The notes under the pieces: generated by a model | Told to the model about the DNA's origin: nothing | What the model saw: only the letters and a program-made list of their open reading frames with translations | Databases searched by the model: none | Made by a program: the position numbers and the translations under genes | Shown: piece after piece, positions 25,501 to 38,745 of the stretch | How positions within the stretch are numbered: position 1 is the first letter of the stretch | Layout: the number at the start of each line of letters is the position of its first letter | NCBI GenBank assembly: GCA_037957365.1 | Contig: JARHVA010005355.1 | Location: forward strand, 1 to 64,000 | Direction: 5' to 3' | Length of the DNA stretch: 64,000 nucleotides | From: Torreya grandis | Lineage: Eukaryota; Streptophyta; Pinopsida; Cupressales; Taxaceae

Positions 25501-26718
25501 CTTAAGGACCTTCATAAGACCATGAAAGAGTGAGATATAAACTCAAAACTAATAAGTATGTGAATTGAAATTGAATTATAGTGAGTTGTATATCTAGGAG
25601 ATGTTAAAGACATAACTAATAGTGAAAAAGAGTTTTATGCCTCAATTTCAATTTATATAGCATGATGTGCACATTAAAGGAGCTATTAGGGGCTAAAGGT
25701 TGTGTAGTAAGCTATGTGGAGATATTAATGGGAATTAAGTATAGTTTATAACTATTTATACATGAGAAAGCATGATTTATGATTACATGGGATGAGAAAG
25801 TAGGATAGTTAATGCCTCATTAAGAACAAATAGGCATGCCAAACATGAAAAAAGTTAAACAAGACTAGAAATGGCATCTTGATCCACCTCTGTGACACAT
25901 TCTCGTAGAGGGTCATTATAAAAGAAAACAAATGCATTGCAAATAGGAGTGCATTGATTTTGTTTTGCTATTTATAGATTTAAAATTGAAATTAGAGTAT
26001 AACAACTATATTGATGAGATTTAGTGTTCTTTCCCTCCTTTCCCTCTTCTCATTTTACTATATGTAGGTCTAAAAATGACTGTTTTTAAATCCCTCTACC
26101 TGGGTATGATAAGACTCTACCCTTTTTAGTTTGTAATGTTAGCTCAAATGCCTTGGAGTTAATAAAGGTTAATTTTTACTTATTTAAAAGATGGAATTTT
26201 GTGTGAATTTTTATGGGTTTTTGATATTTCTTTGTGAAGACTATGTTTTCCTCTAATTTTTTTCCAACTCACCTCATCTCCATATAAGAACTCATTATTT
26301 TTCAAGTCATACACTATGTCAAGTCCATTCTATGGATGTTTTAGGTATGGATAGTTTCCCTTCTCTCCTAAACTATATTAGGCTACTCACCTCTTTATGA
26401 AATACTAATGCAAAAGAGACTAATGTTGAAGATTTTGCATGTACATTATTCCTTATTGATTTTATTTTGCTATGAGAGTAAGTGGAGGAGACTTATGTTC
26501 TAGTGCATCACCTTTTCTTATGTTTAGTTATATATCCTTCTTTTATTTTTTCTCATTGTAGTAGTAGAGTTAGTCATAGTTTAGGTTATTTACCATGGGA
26601 AAAAACTCTCTCTAAAGACTCACCCCTTACATAAGGTCATCCACAACCTGAGGGGTGTTTTCATTATATTAGTTGAAGGGAGGAGCCTTGAGACCACTTC
26701 TCCAAAGGGTGAAGTTCA
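22572..26718 (+). repeat. Middle LTR of the array, enlarged by internal duplications
   Basis: It starts at tgagctata and ends at CA 26717-26718 (gaagttca). At 4147 bp it is ~1.6 kb longer than its sisters. The part beginning near 22840 (ttcttacattaaataactagttgagctc) is repeated from ~24565 (ttcttgcattaaatagccagtcaagctc), so the LTR re-enters itself. A ~660-bp unit is also duplicated within the first pass (separate entry). All other landmarks of the sister LTRs are present. Confidence 0.75.
23117..24440. repeat. 660-bp tandem duplication inside the middle LTR
   Basis: gagatgagtgtgagataatacac occurs at 23117 and 23777 (offset 660), with the following telo-box, ggacct..gag, tcctaggtagtcaacacaag and tatgatggtgagtt blocks repeated in order. 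The copies differ by scattered substitutions and small indels, so the event is not recent. Confidence 0.85.
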
Positions 26719-26904
26719 ATCTAAAATAGTTTCTAACATGTATAGTGGGATAAGATCCAATAATTTAGCTAAGAAGTTGGTGATATTATCATTTATTACA
26801 ATATTTGGAGATACTTCATGAGTACTTGGTGACTCTAATATTCCTAATTTTAGGTTAGTTTTACATGATTATTAAAAAATAGGCCCAATTCTTACTATTT
26901 ATCA

Positions 26905-27925
26905 ATGGTTATCCCAAAAAATTATATGTTTATTCCTTTTAGTGTAAGAAATCCCTTAGGCCTTGCTCATTATGATGACATACCAACTGTATCCCTTAAG
27001 AGCCTCTCATACTTCATTAGTGAAGATGCTACTACCCTTATCTAGCACATCTAAGACATATCTAATATATGTGTAGTCCAAAAGTTTATAGAGGATAAAA
27101 TAGAAGTTAGGATCCTTGAATGTTCATTAAAGGGTAAAAATCTCTAATTGTTTAAGAGTTTAAGGCCAAATACTATCCATGGTTGGGATGATTTAAGGGA
27201 GTGGTTATGTAATTAATTTGAAGACAAAAGTGACTATCTTACCCTAATAGAGAAACTTACTACCATAAAAATATCTCCCCATGAGTTTATGACTAACTTT
27301 AATATTAGATTTTAGAGAACTTAAGATAGAATCCCACCCTTGGCTAAATCCTCAGCCCATGCTACCTTCCTATATTTCTTAAGGGCTCTAGATAGTGATC
27401 TTACTATCATGGTTCAATCAATGGGTGGAAAAACTCTTCCATATTCATATGATCTCACTATAAGGGAATAAAATTATTTTGTTGATGTTGGTAAAATCAG
27501 AACTAAGCCTCTAATACCCCTATTGCTTTATCCCCTATCCAATTAACCCACTTTACCATTTATTTCTATAATGTCCAACCAAGCAATCCCATTTTCAGTC
27601 AGTCATAATGAGTTGAAAGAATTTAAAATCCTTATACAAGGCCTTGGTAATGAGTTAGTATCCTTAAAGAAGTAATAAGTATAACACAATAGTTCTAATC
27701 ATCCCTTTAATAAATCTTATTAGTCTCATAAACAACCCATCTAAGGCACTGCACAAGTCCAAGATCAACTCTCATAGCCTAATCTATATATTGTGCAAAA
27801 TTATGTTTCTAAAGTCACTCTTAAAGATCTTATGGTTTAAAATGTATCAAAAATTTAGAGGCAAAAATTTGGATTAGCTTAACAAGAATAAAAAGGGTAT
27901 AAAAAAACATAGTTTAGGCCTCTTC
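26905..27925 (+). pseudogene. gag: Gag, copy 2 of the Gag-only array
   Basis: The ATG at 26905 aligns with 19534. One frame runs through Gag into the acidic extension without the frameshift seen in copy 1, showing that the two parts were one ORF. Core blocks are SLKGKNL*LFKSLRPNTI, KSDYLTLIEKLTTIK, DRIPPLAK and LYFLRALDSD, with MVQSMGGKTLP better kept than in copy 1. Stops at I*HI*D, NL*LF, N*FED, RF*RT*D and later sit mostly at expected Gln or Trp codons. The middle to C-terminal part is Asn/Gln/Ser-rich. Confidence 0.82.
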
Positions 27926-28872
27926 TCTTAAATCAGGAAGAGAGTAATTTTAGGAGCATGAATCTTAAGGAGGGAATAGCCTTGGAATCTTAATGATTTC
28001 ATGAGAAGGATAAATCCATCACGCCAAATATGGGGTCACAAGACACAAAATAAGATGTTTTTAGTTGTGATGATGTTACTCTTATTAAAGATATTCTTGA
28101 TTGCTCATTTGATGATTAGGTAAAGGGTTGTTATGAATTTGATTTATCTGATTATATAGAGGATGAAGTTTTAATATCTTGTGGTATACATGAGAAATAC
28201 ACCTTTATAATAGATCCAATGAAGGCCTTGATGAGGTGTGGCAATAATTTTTTCAATTCCTTGATGAATTTGAGGCTATCACCGAACATGATGAAGACAT
28301 GACTGAGGATACCATAAGTAAAGATTAGTTTGACATGCCCAAGAGTAATATTATGTATAGTCCCTTAGAGCCTCAAGGAGGTATTAATGAATCATGACAA
28401 TAGTGTTTTCATCTTATTGAAGAGTTTGAATCTTTTAACAAGCCATTGGGACCTAGAGGGTATGAACAAGAGACTTGTGATGATCACACTATGTAGCTAA
28501 ATGACATTAAGTTACCAATAGTTTTTTTCAATTCAAAGAACATGCTTGACTTAGTTGAGAAGCTAGAAGGAAACCATATGGATTTAATTAACTAGGAAAT
28601 GAATTATGATGTGGAATTCATCACCAAATACACTCCCTTGAAATATAGTAAGTTATGTTACCAATCTAAATAATAAGTCTCAGCTTACCCTTGTCAATAA
28701 CATGGTTGTATGCTCATGAGGAGTCACAAAGATATCAGAGGTTTTTGCTTTGACCTAGGTGGATTAGAGGTCCTACCTTTAACATGTACATAGTAGGTTA
28801 TCTATCTTTTCTTTTCATAAGTGTGACTATACATTTGTTTTGGGTAGATTGGTTTCTCTATTATTTCCCTAA
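27926..28872 (+). pseudogene. Acidic C-terminal extension of Gag, unknown function, copy 2
   Basis: In frame with Gag from 27931. It shares CYEFDLSDYIEDE, SFDD, DEDMTEDT-like and FDMPKS-like blocks with copy 1 in the same order. An indel near 28225 shifts the second half. The conserved tail (VEFITKYTPLKYSKLCYQ) then appears. Persistence of the block order in both copies after this much decay indicates that it is ancestral coding sequence. Confidence 0.62.
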
Positions 28873-29962
28873 GTGTTAGTCACAATTATTCTTCCTTGAT
28901 TGTCTATTTTGTGTAAGTCTGATGGAAAATATCAATATTTTTAGTGTATTCAATGATGGAACAACATGTTACACTCAAATTTACATTTCAAAATGATTCT
29001 ATTATTAATTTCAAGACTTTGTACCTAATGAATGTAATCAAGGCAACTGGTCCCAATGTTTAGGAACAAAAATATCCCTAAAGGTCACCAAAATATTGGC
29101 TATTTTAGCCATCATGAGGCCTTGGGCACTTGCTTACAAGGAGGGGTAATTTTTTACAAAAGGACAACTTAATATAGCTCCTTGAAAGCATATTTATGGT
29201 GTCTAGATGAACTCAATATTAGGTTAACTCAACCTTCATCCCTCTCATGACCTCCTTATGGTCTCACAAATCTCAAAAGTATGCAAAAGGTCATCATTAA
29301 ATCACAAAAGTGGACTTATTTCACATGTTTAAATATGAAACCATTTTAGCATTCAATTTCCTATGAAGAACACATTACAGAGGTTAAAAATGAGGTATGT
29401 TTAGGCCACACATGGAAAATGAGGAAGTTTATCTCAAACATAAAGTGATGCATAAGCAAAGCACATGTAGTATTTATTTAAAATATAAAAGGAACATTAT
29501 TTCTAGTATGTGAAATCTTATAAAACATCCATGGTGATTCTGAGTCCTCAAAATCATAAAAAAAGGGTATGTAATGGGAGTTAAACAAAAAATAATGAAA
29601 AAATTACAAAGTTTTCATGTTGTTCCAAGCTTCCAAAATGTCTCTACATTGATTGGCAGAAAGATGGGGTTTGGGTTTGGATTAACCTTACTTCTTTGGG
29701 TATGCTTAGTGTTTGATTCCATATCTCTCTACTTTGACACATGTATGAATGATAATATATGGTTGGGGCCCCATTTTTTGAGGAAGGGGGCCCTACCATG
29801 TTTCTCACATTGTATTGGAAGTGTGGTTATATTTAAAAGCTCCAAGATTAGTCAACATGGTGTATGTGGGATATTAATCTTAATTTTTTTTAAAGGTTTT
29901 AACAATCTTGAGACTGAGATGAAATGTCATGGCCCAACTTGAGCTCATACACGCTACATCCC
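28873..29962. other. 3' untranslated region of internal copy 2
   Basis: Homologous to 21501-22571. The open frame at 29574-29942 lies in this region and is not conserved as coding in copy 1. A purine-rich gaggaagggggcc near 29780 is too far from the LTR to be the polypurine tract. Confidence 0.6.
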
Positions 29963-32481
29963 TGAGTTGCATTGTCACAACATCCATCGAGATCACCCTT
30001 AATCTATCCAAGCTAGACATAGATCATAGATTGGTATTATGAAAAAGTAAAGTTGAGATAATTATTGTATTTAAACATTTATAAAGGACCCTCCACTATC
30101 AATGTGAGACTAAGGTCCCTGAGCTCACCAATCTCAAACTTGAGCTCAAATTCACCTAAGCTTGTGCCTTCAACAACACATGGATGATCCCACCAGCAAC
30201 ATATTCAAAATTTTGTGAAATGAACATCCTATAAGATCATGCAATGGTTTTCTAATAGCTCATGAATCCTTGTCATCAATGTACCTAAAATCCTTATTGT
30301 ATTTAACAGTTGGTTGATCTCATCAACAAAGTTGGGTGCAGGGCATATAATGAGTTGATCTCATCAAGTTTGTGTTTAATGAGTCATAAGTAAGGATAGG
30401 GGATTAGTTACATATGGAATAGGTAAAAAATAAAATAAAATTTATATCCTATAATTATATGATGTTTTAAAATTTATATCCTATAAAATTTATGATGTTA
30501 CTTTGTCTTGTATAGATCATTTTGATCAAGCAAAGACACGTGTTTAGCTCATAATGCATGATTGTTAGACATAAAATGATGTAAGCAGGTCACATTGAGC
30601 TAAGTGTGAGATATAATGCTTGGGTTCACATATTATAATGGATAAAACATAACATAAAATGAGTTGGTCAAGATTTATTATAAGATAAAGCTTTATCTTA
30701 TTGAGTTTGAACCATTTGAGCTCACCCTTTAAAAAAAACTCTCCCTTTCCTACCTAAAACCCTAAATCATAGACCTTATTTTTTGGGACCTATGATGTCA
30801 CCAACATATAGATATGAGGATAAAAACCTCCTAAGTATTAAACATAATCTAATCATGGAACATGAAGGGTGATAATTTTAAATTCAAGGTCTACCATGAA
30901 ATTTGTAGATTTGTATAGAAATAGAATAGAAGATGAATCGTTTGTGCCATCAACAAAACTCATGATCCTTAGGAAACAAGAAAAAAAGTTATAGATATGA
31001 AGAGGCTTCATGGTGGTAAAATATTTATATAATCACTCATAGGATTATGGAAACAATTTGGAGGTTTTTATACATAGAGAAGAGTATGATGGTGAGTTCA
31101 TAAGCCTTTTGAGGAATTTTTAGGAACACCTACATACATGTGGGGGTAAAGACATAAGCTATAGATTTACAAGGAGAAATAAATAGGAATATTTAGGGGA
31201 TATTCTAATGTGAATTATTATTTAAGGACATAATGCAGTTCATAAGACTCAAATACCTCCAAAAGACCATGAAAGAGTGAGCTTTAGACTCATGCCTAAT
31301 AAGTCTATGAAATTAAATTAGGCCTACAAGGGTATTTTTCTCAAAGGAATTGTAGTTAGCTACATATGTAGGAGATATTAAGGACAAAAATAATGGTGAT
31401 AGATAGATATACACAATATTACTTTACATAACATGAGGTGCACATTTAATGAGCTACTAAGGGCCAAAGGTGTCATACTAGGCTATCTAAAGAGATGAAT
31501 GGGGCATTAAATATAGTTCTAAACTATTTCTACATGAAAAAGCATGCCTTATAATTATATGGGGTTATAAGGTAGGTTATTTAATGCCTCATGAAGAATA
31601 AATAGGCATGAATAACATGAAAAAAGTCAAACAAGCCTATAAATTCTTCCTACTCCACCTCTGAACCACATTATCATAAAGGATCATTATGCAAGCAAAC
31701 TAATGCATTTCAAGGAATGTATTAATTTCCTTTTGATATTTATAGATTTAAAGCTAAAATTGGAGTTTAACAACTATATTTATGATCTATAATGATCTTT
31801 CCCTCCTTTATCTCTTCTCATTCTACTATATGTAGGTCTAAAAAATGACCATTTTTGGATCCCTTTGCTTGGGTATGATAATACTCTACCATTTTTAGTT
31901 TGTAATGTCATGTCAAATGCCTTGGAATTAATAATGGTTGATTTTTCCTTATTAAAAATTTGGGATTTTGTGTGATTTTATTGGTTTTTTGATATTTATG
32001 TATGAAGATTGTGTTTTTCTATGTATTATTGGCTAGCTCACCTCACTTTCATGCAAAAACTCCTTTTACAGGTCATACACTGTGCCAAGTCTATTTTATG
32101 CATGTGTTAGCTATAGATAGTTTCCATTCCCTCCTAAACTAAATTAGAATGTTTGTCTCTATATGAAATAATAATGAAAGAGATAATTGCATGTACATCA
32201 GTCCTTATTGATTTTATTATGTTATGAGAGTAGGTAGAGGAGGCCTATATTCTAGTGCATTACCTTTGTTTTATCATAGTTTATGTTTAGTTATGTTTCC
32301 TTATTTCCCTCTTACTCATTATAGAAATATATTTAGTCATAGTATAGGTTATTTACTAGGGGAACTGACCCCATCTGGAGACTCATCCCTCACATAAGGT
32401 CACCCACAACCTGAGGGGTGTTTCCATTATATCATCTGAAAGGAGGAACCTTGAGATCACTTCTCTAAAGGGTTCACTTCA
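29963..32481 (+). repeat. Last LTR of the Gag-only array
   Basis: It starts at TG (tgagttgcatt) and ends at CA 32480-32481 (cacttca). At 2519 bp it is within 2 bp of the first LTR. It contains the telo-box (30767), the TATA candidate (31735) and the conserved acctgaggggtgttt block. A short internal echo (atcctataa...atgatgtt at ~30447 and ~30478) is present. No target-site repeat matches the five bases before 16825. Confidence 0.82.
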
Positions 32482-35400
32482 ATATGATATCATTAATAAA
32501 TTTGAAGTGTAACCACAAATATATGGAGCCTTTGGTGGTAATAAATGCTTATTTTTGAATAAATAAAGGTTTAACTACTTAGTTATTGTACTAAACCAAC
32601 ATCAGTCCTAAAATTAATAGGGGAATATCTTTATCCCATGTATTGTCTCTTTCTTTACCACTATGAAACACTCAATCGCATGAGTGCATGTAGATGTAAG
32701 GATATCAATACTGATAACATGTAATATATAGGATAAGAATTTATACACAAGCCCTTAGTTGTAGGTAAAGTGCCCCTTTCAAGGACAAAGTCTAGCAACA
32801 GGTCACTCATGTGACTATAACCAAATCCTAAGAAAAAATAAAAACACTAGTGGTCTACTAACTATGAGTACAATAGTAGGTGATCATAATTATTAATTTA
32901 TTAGGTTGTAATGTCATTATTTACCTTATGGGATTATTTTGAATTAAAAAAAATAGTGGAACCACTAAAAGGTGTAAACTACATCAATAAGGCTGAGATG
33001 CATATGTGGACTTGAGCACAGAATCGTAAAGGCTCTAAAGCATGATGCATAGGATCCAAGGTATGTCTATGTTTTCAAAACTTGTAAGTGAATGGAAAGG
33101 AGATTCATTGGGGAGCTGTATAAAATATGTTAAACCATGCATTGGTGTCTTAGTTGGTGTCTCCATAGTAGTGGCAAGGGTGGCTAGTTATGACAGTTAG
33201 GTGATGGTAAGGTAGAGCTTGATTCAACCCTATATCTATTTTGAAGTTAATTCCATAATTCTTATTTATGTTAGATAAATTAAATTATAATGTCATCATC
33301 TATTATATTTAACCTTATAAGTGGTTATGAGGTTATCCATTATATATTAGTTAATTAAATTATTATTAATTTAATGGGGAAATTTTTATAATGATTTTTT
33401 TATATATAATTGATTATATTTCAGTTTTGCCTTATTGCCTAAAAACTAATTTAAATATTTTGACCAACTTGTAATTATTGGTGGAAGGATTTTTATTCAT
33501 TTAATATCATTTAAATAAATTTTATATGTTTTAACAATGGATATTTCTATTATTAATTTTTATTAGTATTTCTTTTTTAAGGTTGATATACCTTTCTTTA
33601 TATATTTGATGGGATATTTAAAATTAAATTCAAAAATTAGAATGTGTTGGAGGCTTAGAGTCTAGGGGAACATGTGCATCCCATTTTTGGCACTCTAGAG
33701 GCCTGAGATCTAGTGGCCCAAAATTACCCCATAGTTTTTTATGCTCTTCTGCATATAAGGGTACTTAAGAACTGAAATACATAATTAAACAATATTTTAA
33801 CCCTTTATTAAAGAGAGTCCCTTTGGGCTTAAATAGAATTTTGAGGGACCATGGGGAAATTAGAGGTGAAGTGACCATTAAATGACCCCACTTAATAATT
33901 TTCATAACATCTACATATCAAATTAAATACAAATCAAATTTCATTAATTATCTATCTATAAAGCACCTCTCAAGCTCACACTACACTACTAAAAATCATT
34001 GCATAGCTAAGCTATACTACCCTAGTCTTCCCTTTTTACAAATTAGTCATAGGGAAAATCATATTAAAAGTATGAAGCATTAAAAAAACATCCCATGATT
34101 ATTATTTGTCAAGTTATAAGATAGATCACTAGATGTACTCACATATAACATATTCTACAATTATTCACACTCAACCCACATAATGGGGAGAACTACATTG
34201 GTATAAGGCCCTATTTAGAGTATATGAATATGTAGACAATTCTCATTTAAATAGGGATAATTGAGGTTAGCTTGATTTAAATTAATCCACTAACCCCTAT
34301 TTTATAAGGTGACATGCCCTAATTGGATAACCTAGAGTTTTGAGAAAAAAGTTACTTTTAGGAACCCATGCACATAATCTAAAAAAATAACCTACAAGGT
34401 TAAAATAAACCTTAATAGGTGAAACTAACTATTAAAAAAGTTATTTTTATTATAGGATGGATAGAAGCATCAACACTAGTGTCTAGAGTTCAATGCCAGT
34501 GTCCTAACTAATAGAAAGCTAATTTACAAACTCTAATGAATCGAGGTAAATAATCAAACTATCTTATTATGCACATGTATCTATTATATCTAATTATGTA
34601 TAATTTCATAATATAAGTGTTATTTCTCCTTCAAATTTATACTTTTATAATATTATTTGGTAATGTAATTTTCTATATTTAGTATATTCTCAAATTTAGT
34701 ATATTTATCAGAATATTGTAAATATAAATTATTTAATTGGATTTATTTAGAATAACTTTTTACATTATTTATTATGTAATTACCATACCATTAACATAAA
34801 AAGGGTTAAAAATAAAACTATGATATTGTGTTGCATGGTATTTTAATCATCTTGTGTGATGGATTGGTGATTCCACAAAGAAGACCTTGTTAAGGAACCT
34901 CATCTGGATAACATTGTTTCACCTATCCTTATGGTAAGTGATATTTGTTTATTTTTTGTAGTGATATGTGACTTGTTGGTAAACATATAATGGAGATAAT
35001 TTCCATTGGGATTTGGTGTTAGTGAAGATTTAAGAGAAACATGCAAATTTTATGTGAAATTTTGGAACCGAGCGTGTGTGATCATCGACTAAATTAAGTC
35101 ATGAATATGTTAAAGTGATATTATTATTATTATTATCTATTTTTAAATGTTTTATTAAACTCAAGGTAGACAATTATAGTCTATATTTTTATATACAATA
35201 TTTTTAGTTATCAACCCTTTGAGGTTATGACTCCCTTTCTTAGACTAATTGATATTGAGAACACTTTGCATTTAATCAACTATTACTTGGAATGAGACTT
35301 GGTAGGGGTCATCAAAAAAATACATGTTTTTCCTCACTAATCTAAATTTTTTAGCATGAATTCCTAATTTTGGATACTATTTATATGATAAATGTATCCA

Positions 35401-36640
35401 ATATTGAGTTTATTTGAGTATAATGAGTCTCATCCTCATATCTGAGTAGAGGAGCATTGTGCCATGATAGTGACACTCAATTGAGTGGGTTACCTTTAAG
35501 TTATGATGTCATTTATGTTGGGGTATTTATTTAAAATATATAATCACCCTTAACTTGGGTGGGTTTTCCCTTATTCTATCCAAAACATGTTCATTATAGA
35601 ATTATATTATCATTTTTGTAGTAATTATACTTATTTCCTAGATCATATGGTTTTTTTGGATTGTGGAATTCAATATATTATGGTCATAAACCCTTTTAGA
35701 TGTGACCTTTTATTTGTCTTGTTAACCATTTATTATTTTAGACAATACATGTTATACAAATGCATGTAGAATCTAGTGGCATGTGTACCATCTTGGATGT
35801 GCATGTTGGTTATTAGGGATTGTAGTGCCTAATTTTCATAACCATACCACACCTTATATAGATTACAAGGTTGGAGGCCACAATTTTATATGGATTAATA
35901 AGGAGTTCATGTGTTCACCTCCATGCTTCTTATATTTATTTTTCATGAGAGGATGTATTCTATGATGGTGTTATTTTCATATTCATCTAGGAATGTGAAT
36001 TTTACCTTAACTCATTATGTGATGTCTTTCCCATATTTTCATGAGGTTGTCAATGATTTATGTATGTGTTGCCTATAATTTTGAGAGAGTGTTATTTCAA
36101 GTTAGACCTATTATTATTTTTGGTCAAATCCCAATGTACTATATCAGATATGACATATAAACTTTGAAAGTTTGGGATGTGTTATGAGGACATTTTTAGA
36201 GAGGATTTGTTTATATAAGGGTGTGAACTTGAAAAGTACCTATCATATTAAATAGGTTAGTATTAGATTCATTTGAATGAGTTTTGTAAAGTGATTATTT
36301 TTTATCTTATTGGGTAGGTTAGTACCCAACATAGTTCATAAGTTTTAATAAATAAAATATCCTATATTGTGGATGAATTGTAGGCCGATTAATGTAAGTG
36401 GGCCTTGATATGGATATGTAGTGACCATGTTTCCACTTGTGCACTATGACCTATGTCATTTATGAATTTTTTCTTGTTTTTATACATTGTGCATCTCATT
36501 CCACCAAGTGTCTTACCTATTGGTGATACAATTCTATAGAATGTGAATTGTACATTCTCAAAAAAATATTGGCTTATTTTGTGTATTTCATCATGCAAAA
36601 TATTGAGCATGAAAAAATTCATTGGAATAAATTAGTAAAA
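32482..36640. other. Unassigned AT-rich region
   Basis: More than 4 kb without a recognisable domain, RNA gene or match to the three LTR families. The small open frames at 35587-35965 carry no known motif. It may hold the lost Gag and RT of the element whose integrase follows, but nothing supports this directly. Confidence 0.4.
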
Positions 36641-37590
36641 TATTGGGTGATGGGGTATTGCAATGGTGCATTATGAAACATGAATACATAAAGGTCTCAC
36701 ACAAGGGTCATGAGGGAGTCATAGTTGGTCTCTATACTAGTGAGGCCACTATATTAAAAAATATATTTTCTAGACTCTAATGGCTGATGATCTATAGGGA
36801 TGACAAATATTTTTCATGTAAGTGTGATGTCTACTAGGGAATTAGGAAACCTAATAAAGGGGATAAAATTTTGTTAATCCCAATCATTGAATGCTATATG
36901 TTTTATAATTGAGCTATCAAATTTTGTAGACCCATATTATCTACCATGCAAAGGATAAGCATGTTGTACATTATAATGGATACAAAATATCTTACTAGGT
37001 GGGTAGAAGCAACCCTAATAACTAATTATATATGTATCCTCTAAGTCTCATAAGTTATCAAGGAACTCATTTTCAAAACATGAGCATTCAATTTTTGTTA
37101 TGTGACTTCATGGTTATGCATTAAAAAAATATCCCATACCATCTACAATAAAATGGGATAGTGGAGGATTGTAATATAAATTATTGGCATAACCCTAACT
37201 AGGATTTTTGATGTAGTGCAAAAAGATTAAGATGATTGGGTCTCAGTAGTTATGTGGGCCTATAAAACAAATTACAAGTGACTCAACACATATGCTCCAT
37301 TTAAACTTATATTTGGTAAGGAATCTATTTTTCCCATAGATTTTTTAGTTAACTGCATGGGTATTGCATGTGTTAAGTAGTATATGATAAAGAGTTACTT
37401 AATGTGTATATTAAAAATATTATGAATTTGGGTGAGAAGTGTGTTTTAGCTAAATAGAGCCAAGGGATATAAAACTCACAAAAAAGGTGTGACATGACAA
37501 ACATATTAATGGTAAAATCCTATGTAAGGATGCACATGTCCTCCTATACAACTCAATATATGAAAATCATCTAGGCATGCTTCAAATTCA
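36641..37590 (+). pseudogene. pol: Orphan Gypsy integrase relic
   Basis: In one frame the zinc-binding region reads SHKGHEG then CKCDVY, giving His, His, Cys and Cys in order. The core shows YIIMDTKYLTRWVEA, a standard plant Gypsy block, and later DDWVSVVMWAYKTNYK and APFKLIFGKE. The second Asp and the Glu of the catalytic triad are not recognisable. The C-terminal part fades at ~37590, only ~15 nt before an LTR start. It is neither the integrase of element 1 nor that of element 3, so it belongs to a third Pol-bearing element that lost its upstream part. Confidence 0.75.
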
Positions 37591-37605
37591 TTAGATGGGA
37601 TTATA

Positions 37606-38745
37606 TGTACCCAAAATTTACATGGTGAAACACTTTCAATACAAATCCAATGATAATGTAAGGACCTCATATTTTATGATTTATAGGTAAATCTCTAGCT
37701 CTTTCCCCTCCCTCTACCTTCATATTCATCTATTAACCCCCTTTGGTCCCCTTTGGTTTTGAATTACATGGATTCTTTCACTTTGTTTCAAAAATTGAAT
37801 ATGCATTTTCAGAACTGCCACTCTAGGTAACAAAACCACTACCCTAAATTATAAAATTGCCCCTTCTATTGCAGAACCATCATGATGTTTTTATAACATA
37901 GGTAGTGATTATGAATATAAGACATGGTTTTTTTTATCAAAACCATGATTATTATGTAATGGTAGGGGTTGTTTTAACATTTTAAGTGGTAGTTTCCTAA
38001 TTTCCCCTGCATAAAGTGGTAGTTTTGTCATAATGTAAATGTATTCCAAATTTAACTCTTGTGATCCAATTTTGACACATTTTACATGACTAGTGTCACA
38101 TTTCTTTTTTTATCACCTTGTGTTCACATACAATTAGGACCATCTCACCCCCTCTGTTATTTTGATCCTCTTTAGTTCCTATTAATTTGAAATCACCATT
38201 AGACTTAATTTAACTCCTCTATGAAAGCTCCCATCTTTTCCTATAAGAAGGCCAATTTAGCTTGATTTTTGATCCATAAATTTCCATTATAAGTTTCTAT
38301 TATGAATATTTTTCAACCAGAACCTTACTAAAATTTTATAAAGATATGAAATATTTGTTTTTGATTTGAATACACAATTATAAGTGAATAAGTGATCTTG
38401 GTGAAAGCAACTCAGACTTTGCAAGCTAAGGCATTAGCCAATCTCAGTTCAACTACCATCCATTTTTGGTTGTCTCTCCTCTTTTAGCCCTTTTTATAGA
38501 TATTTTTCATCCTTAAAATAGATATTTTATATAATTTATACAAGATAATATAAATTTAGTATACTAAGGATTATTCTATCAATACATCATATGTACTTCA
38601 ACTAATTTATGCCAAAATTAGGTTAGAGTTATCTTTATTTCCACTCTTTTTTATTTATTAAATTATATTTAGTTTAGTTTGTTTTTGTGATATATTAGTT
38701 TCCATGTTAAAAAAAACAAGCAAATTTGATACTAAAATAAATATA
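37606..38745 (+). repeat. Left LTR of element 3
   Basis: Direct repeat of 53326-54465. Shared blocks are caaaatttacatggtg, ctctagctctttcccctccctcta, gtggtagttttgtcat-like, tttcctataagaaggcc and ctatcaatacatca. It starts at TG. The right end is approximate because no clear CA is shared. The preceding gatgggattata resembles the purine-rich sequence before the right copy, so it could also be the 3' LTR of the orphan integrase element. Confidence 0.78.

Larger units (their letters stand above)
16825..32481 (+). mobile_element. Tandem array of a non-autonomous Gag-only LTR retrotransposon (TR-GAG-like)
   Basis: The array runs LTR (2521 bp), internal 1 (19346-22571), enlarged LTR (22572-26718), internal 2 (26719-29962) and LTR (2519 bp). 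Internal regions are 3226 and 3244 bp and align throughout. Each encodes only a Gag plus an in-frame acidic extension. No protease, RT, RNase H or integrase was found. Elements with LTRs and a Gag but no Pol are known in plants as TR-GAG. An LTR-int-LTR-int-LTR arrangement is expected from unequal recombination between LTRs or from nested or adjacent insertion followed by recombination. The Gag resembles that of element 1, suggesting trans-mobilisation. Confidence 0.82.

Noticed and set aside
29574..29942. 122-codon ORF before the last LTR
   Set aside because: The homologous stretch at 22214-22560 does not keep the frame, so it is probably chance in a 3' untranslated region.
35587..35965. Two adjacent short ORFs rich in aromatic and Cys residues
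   Set aside because: No motif, no homologous copy in the window, and lengths expected by chance in AT-rich DNA.
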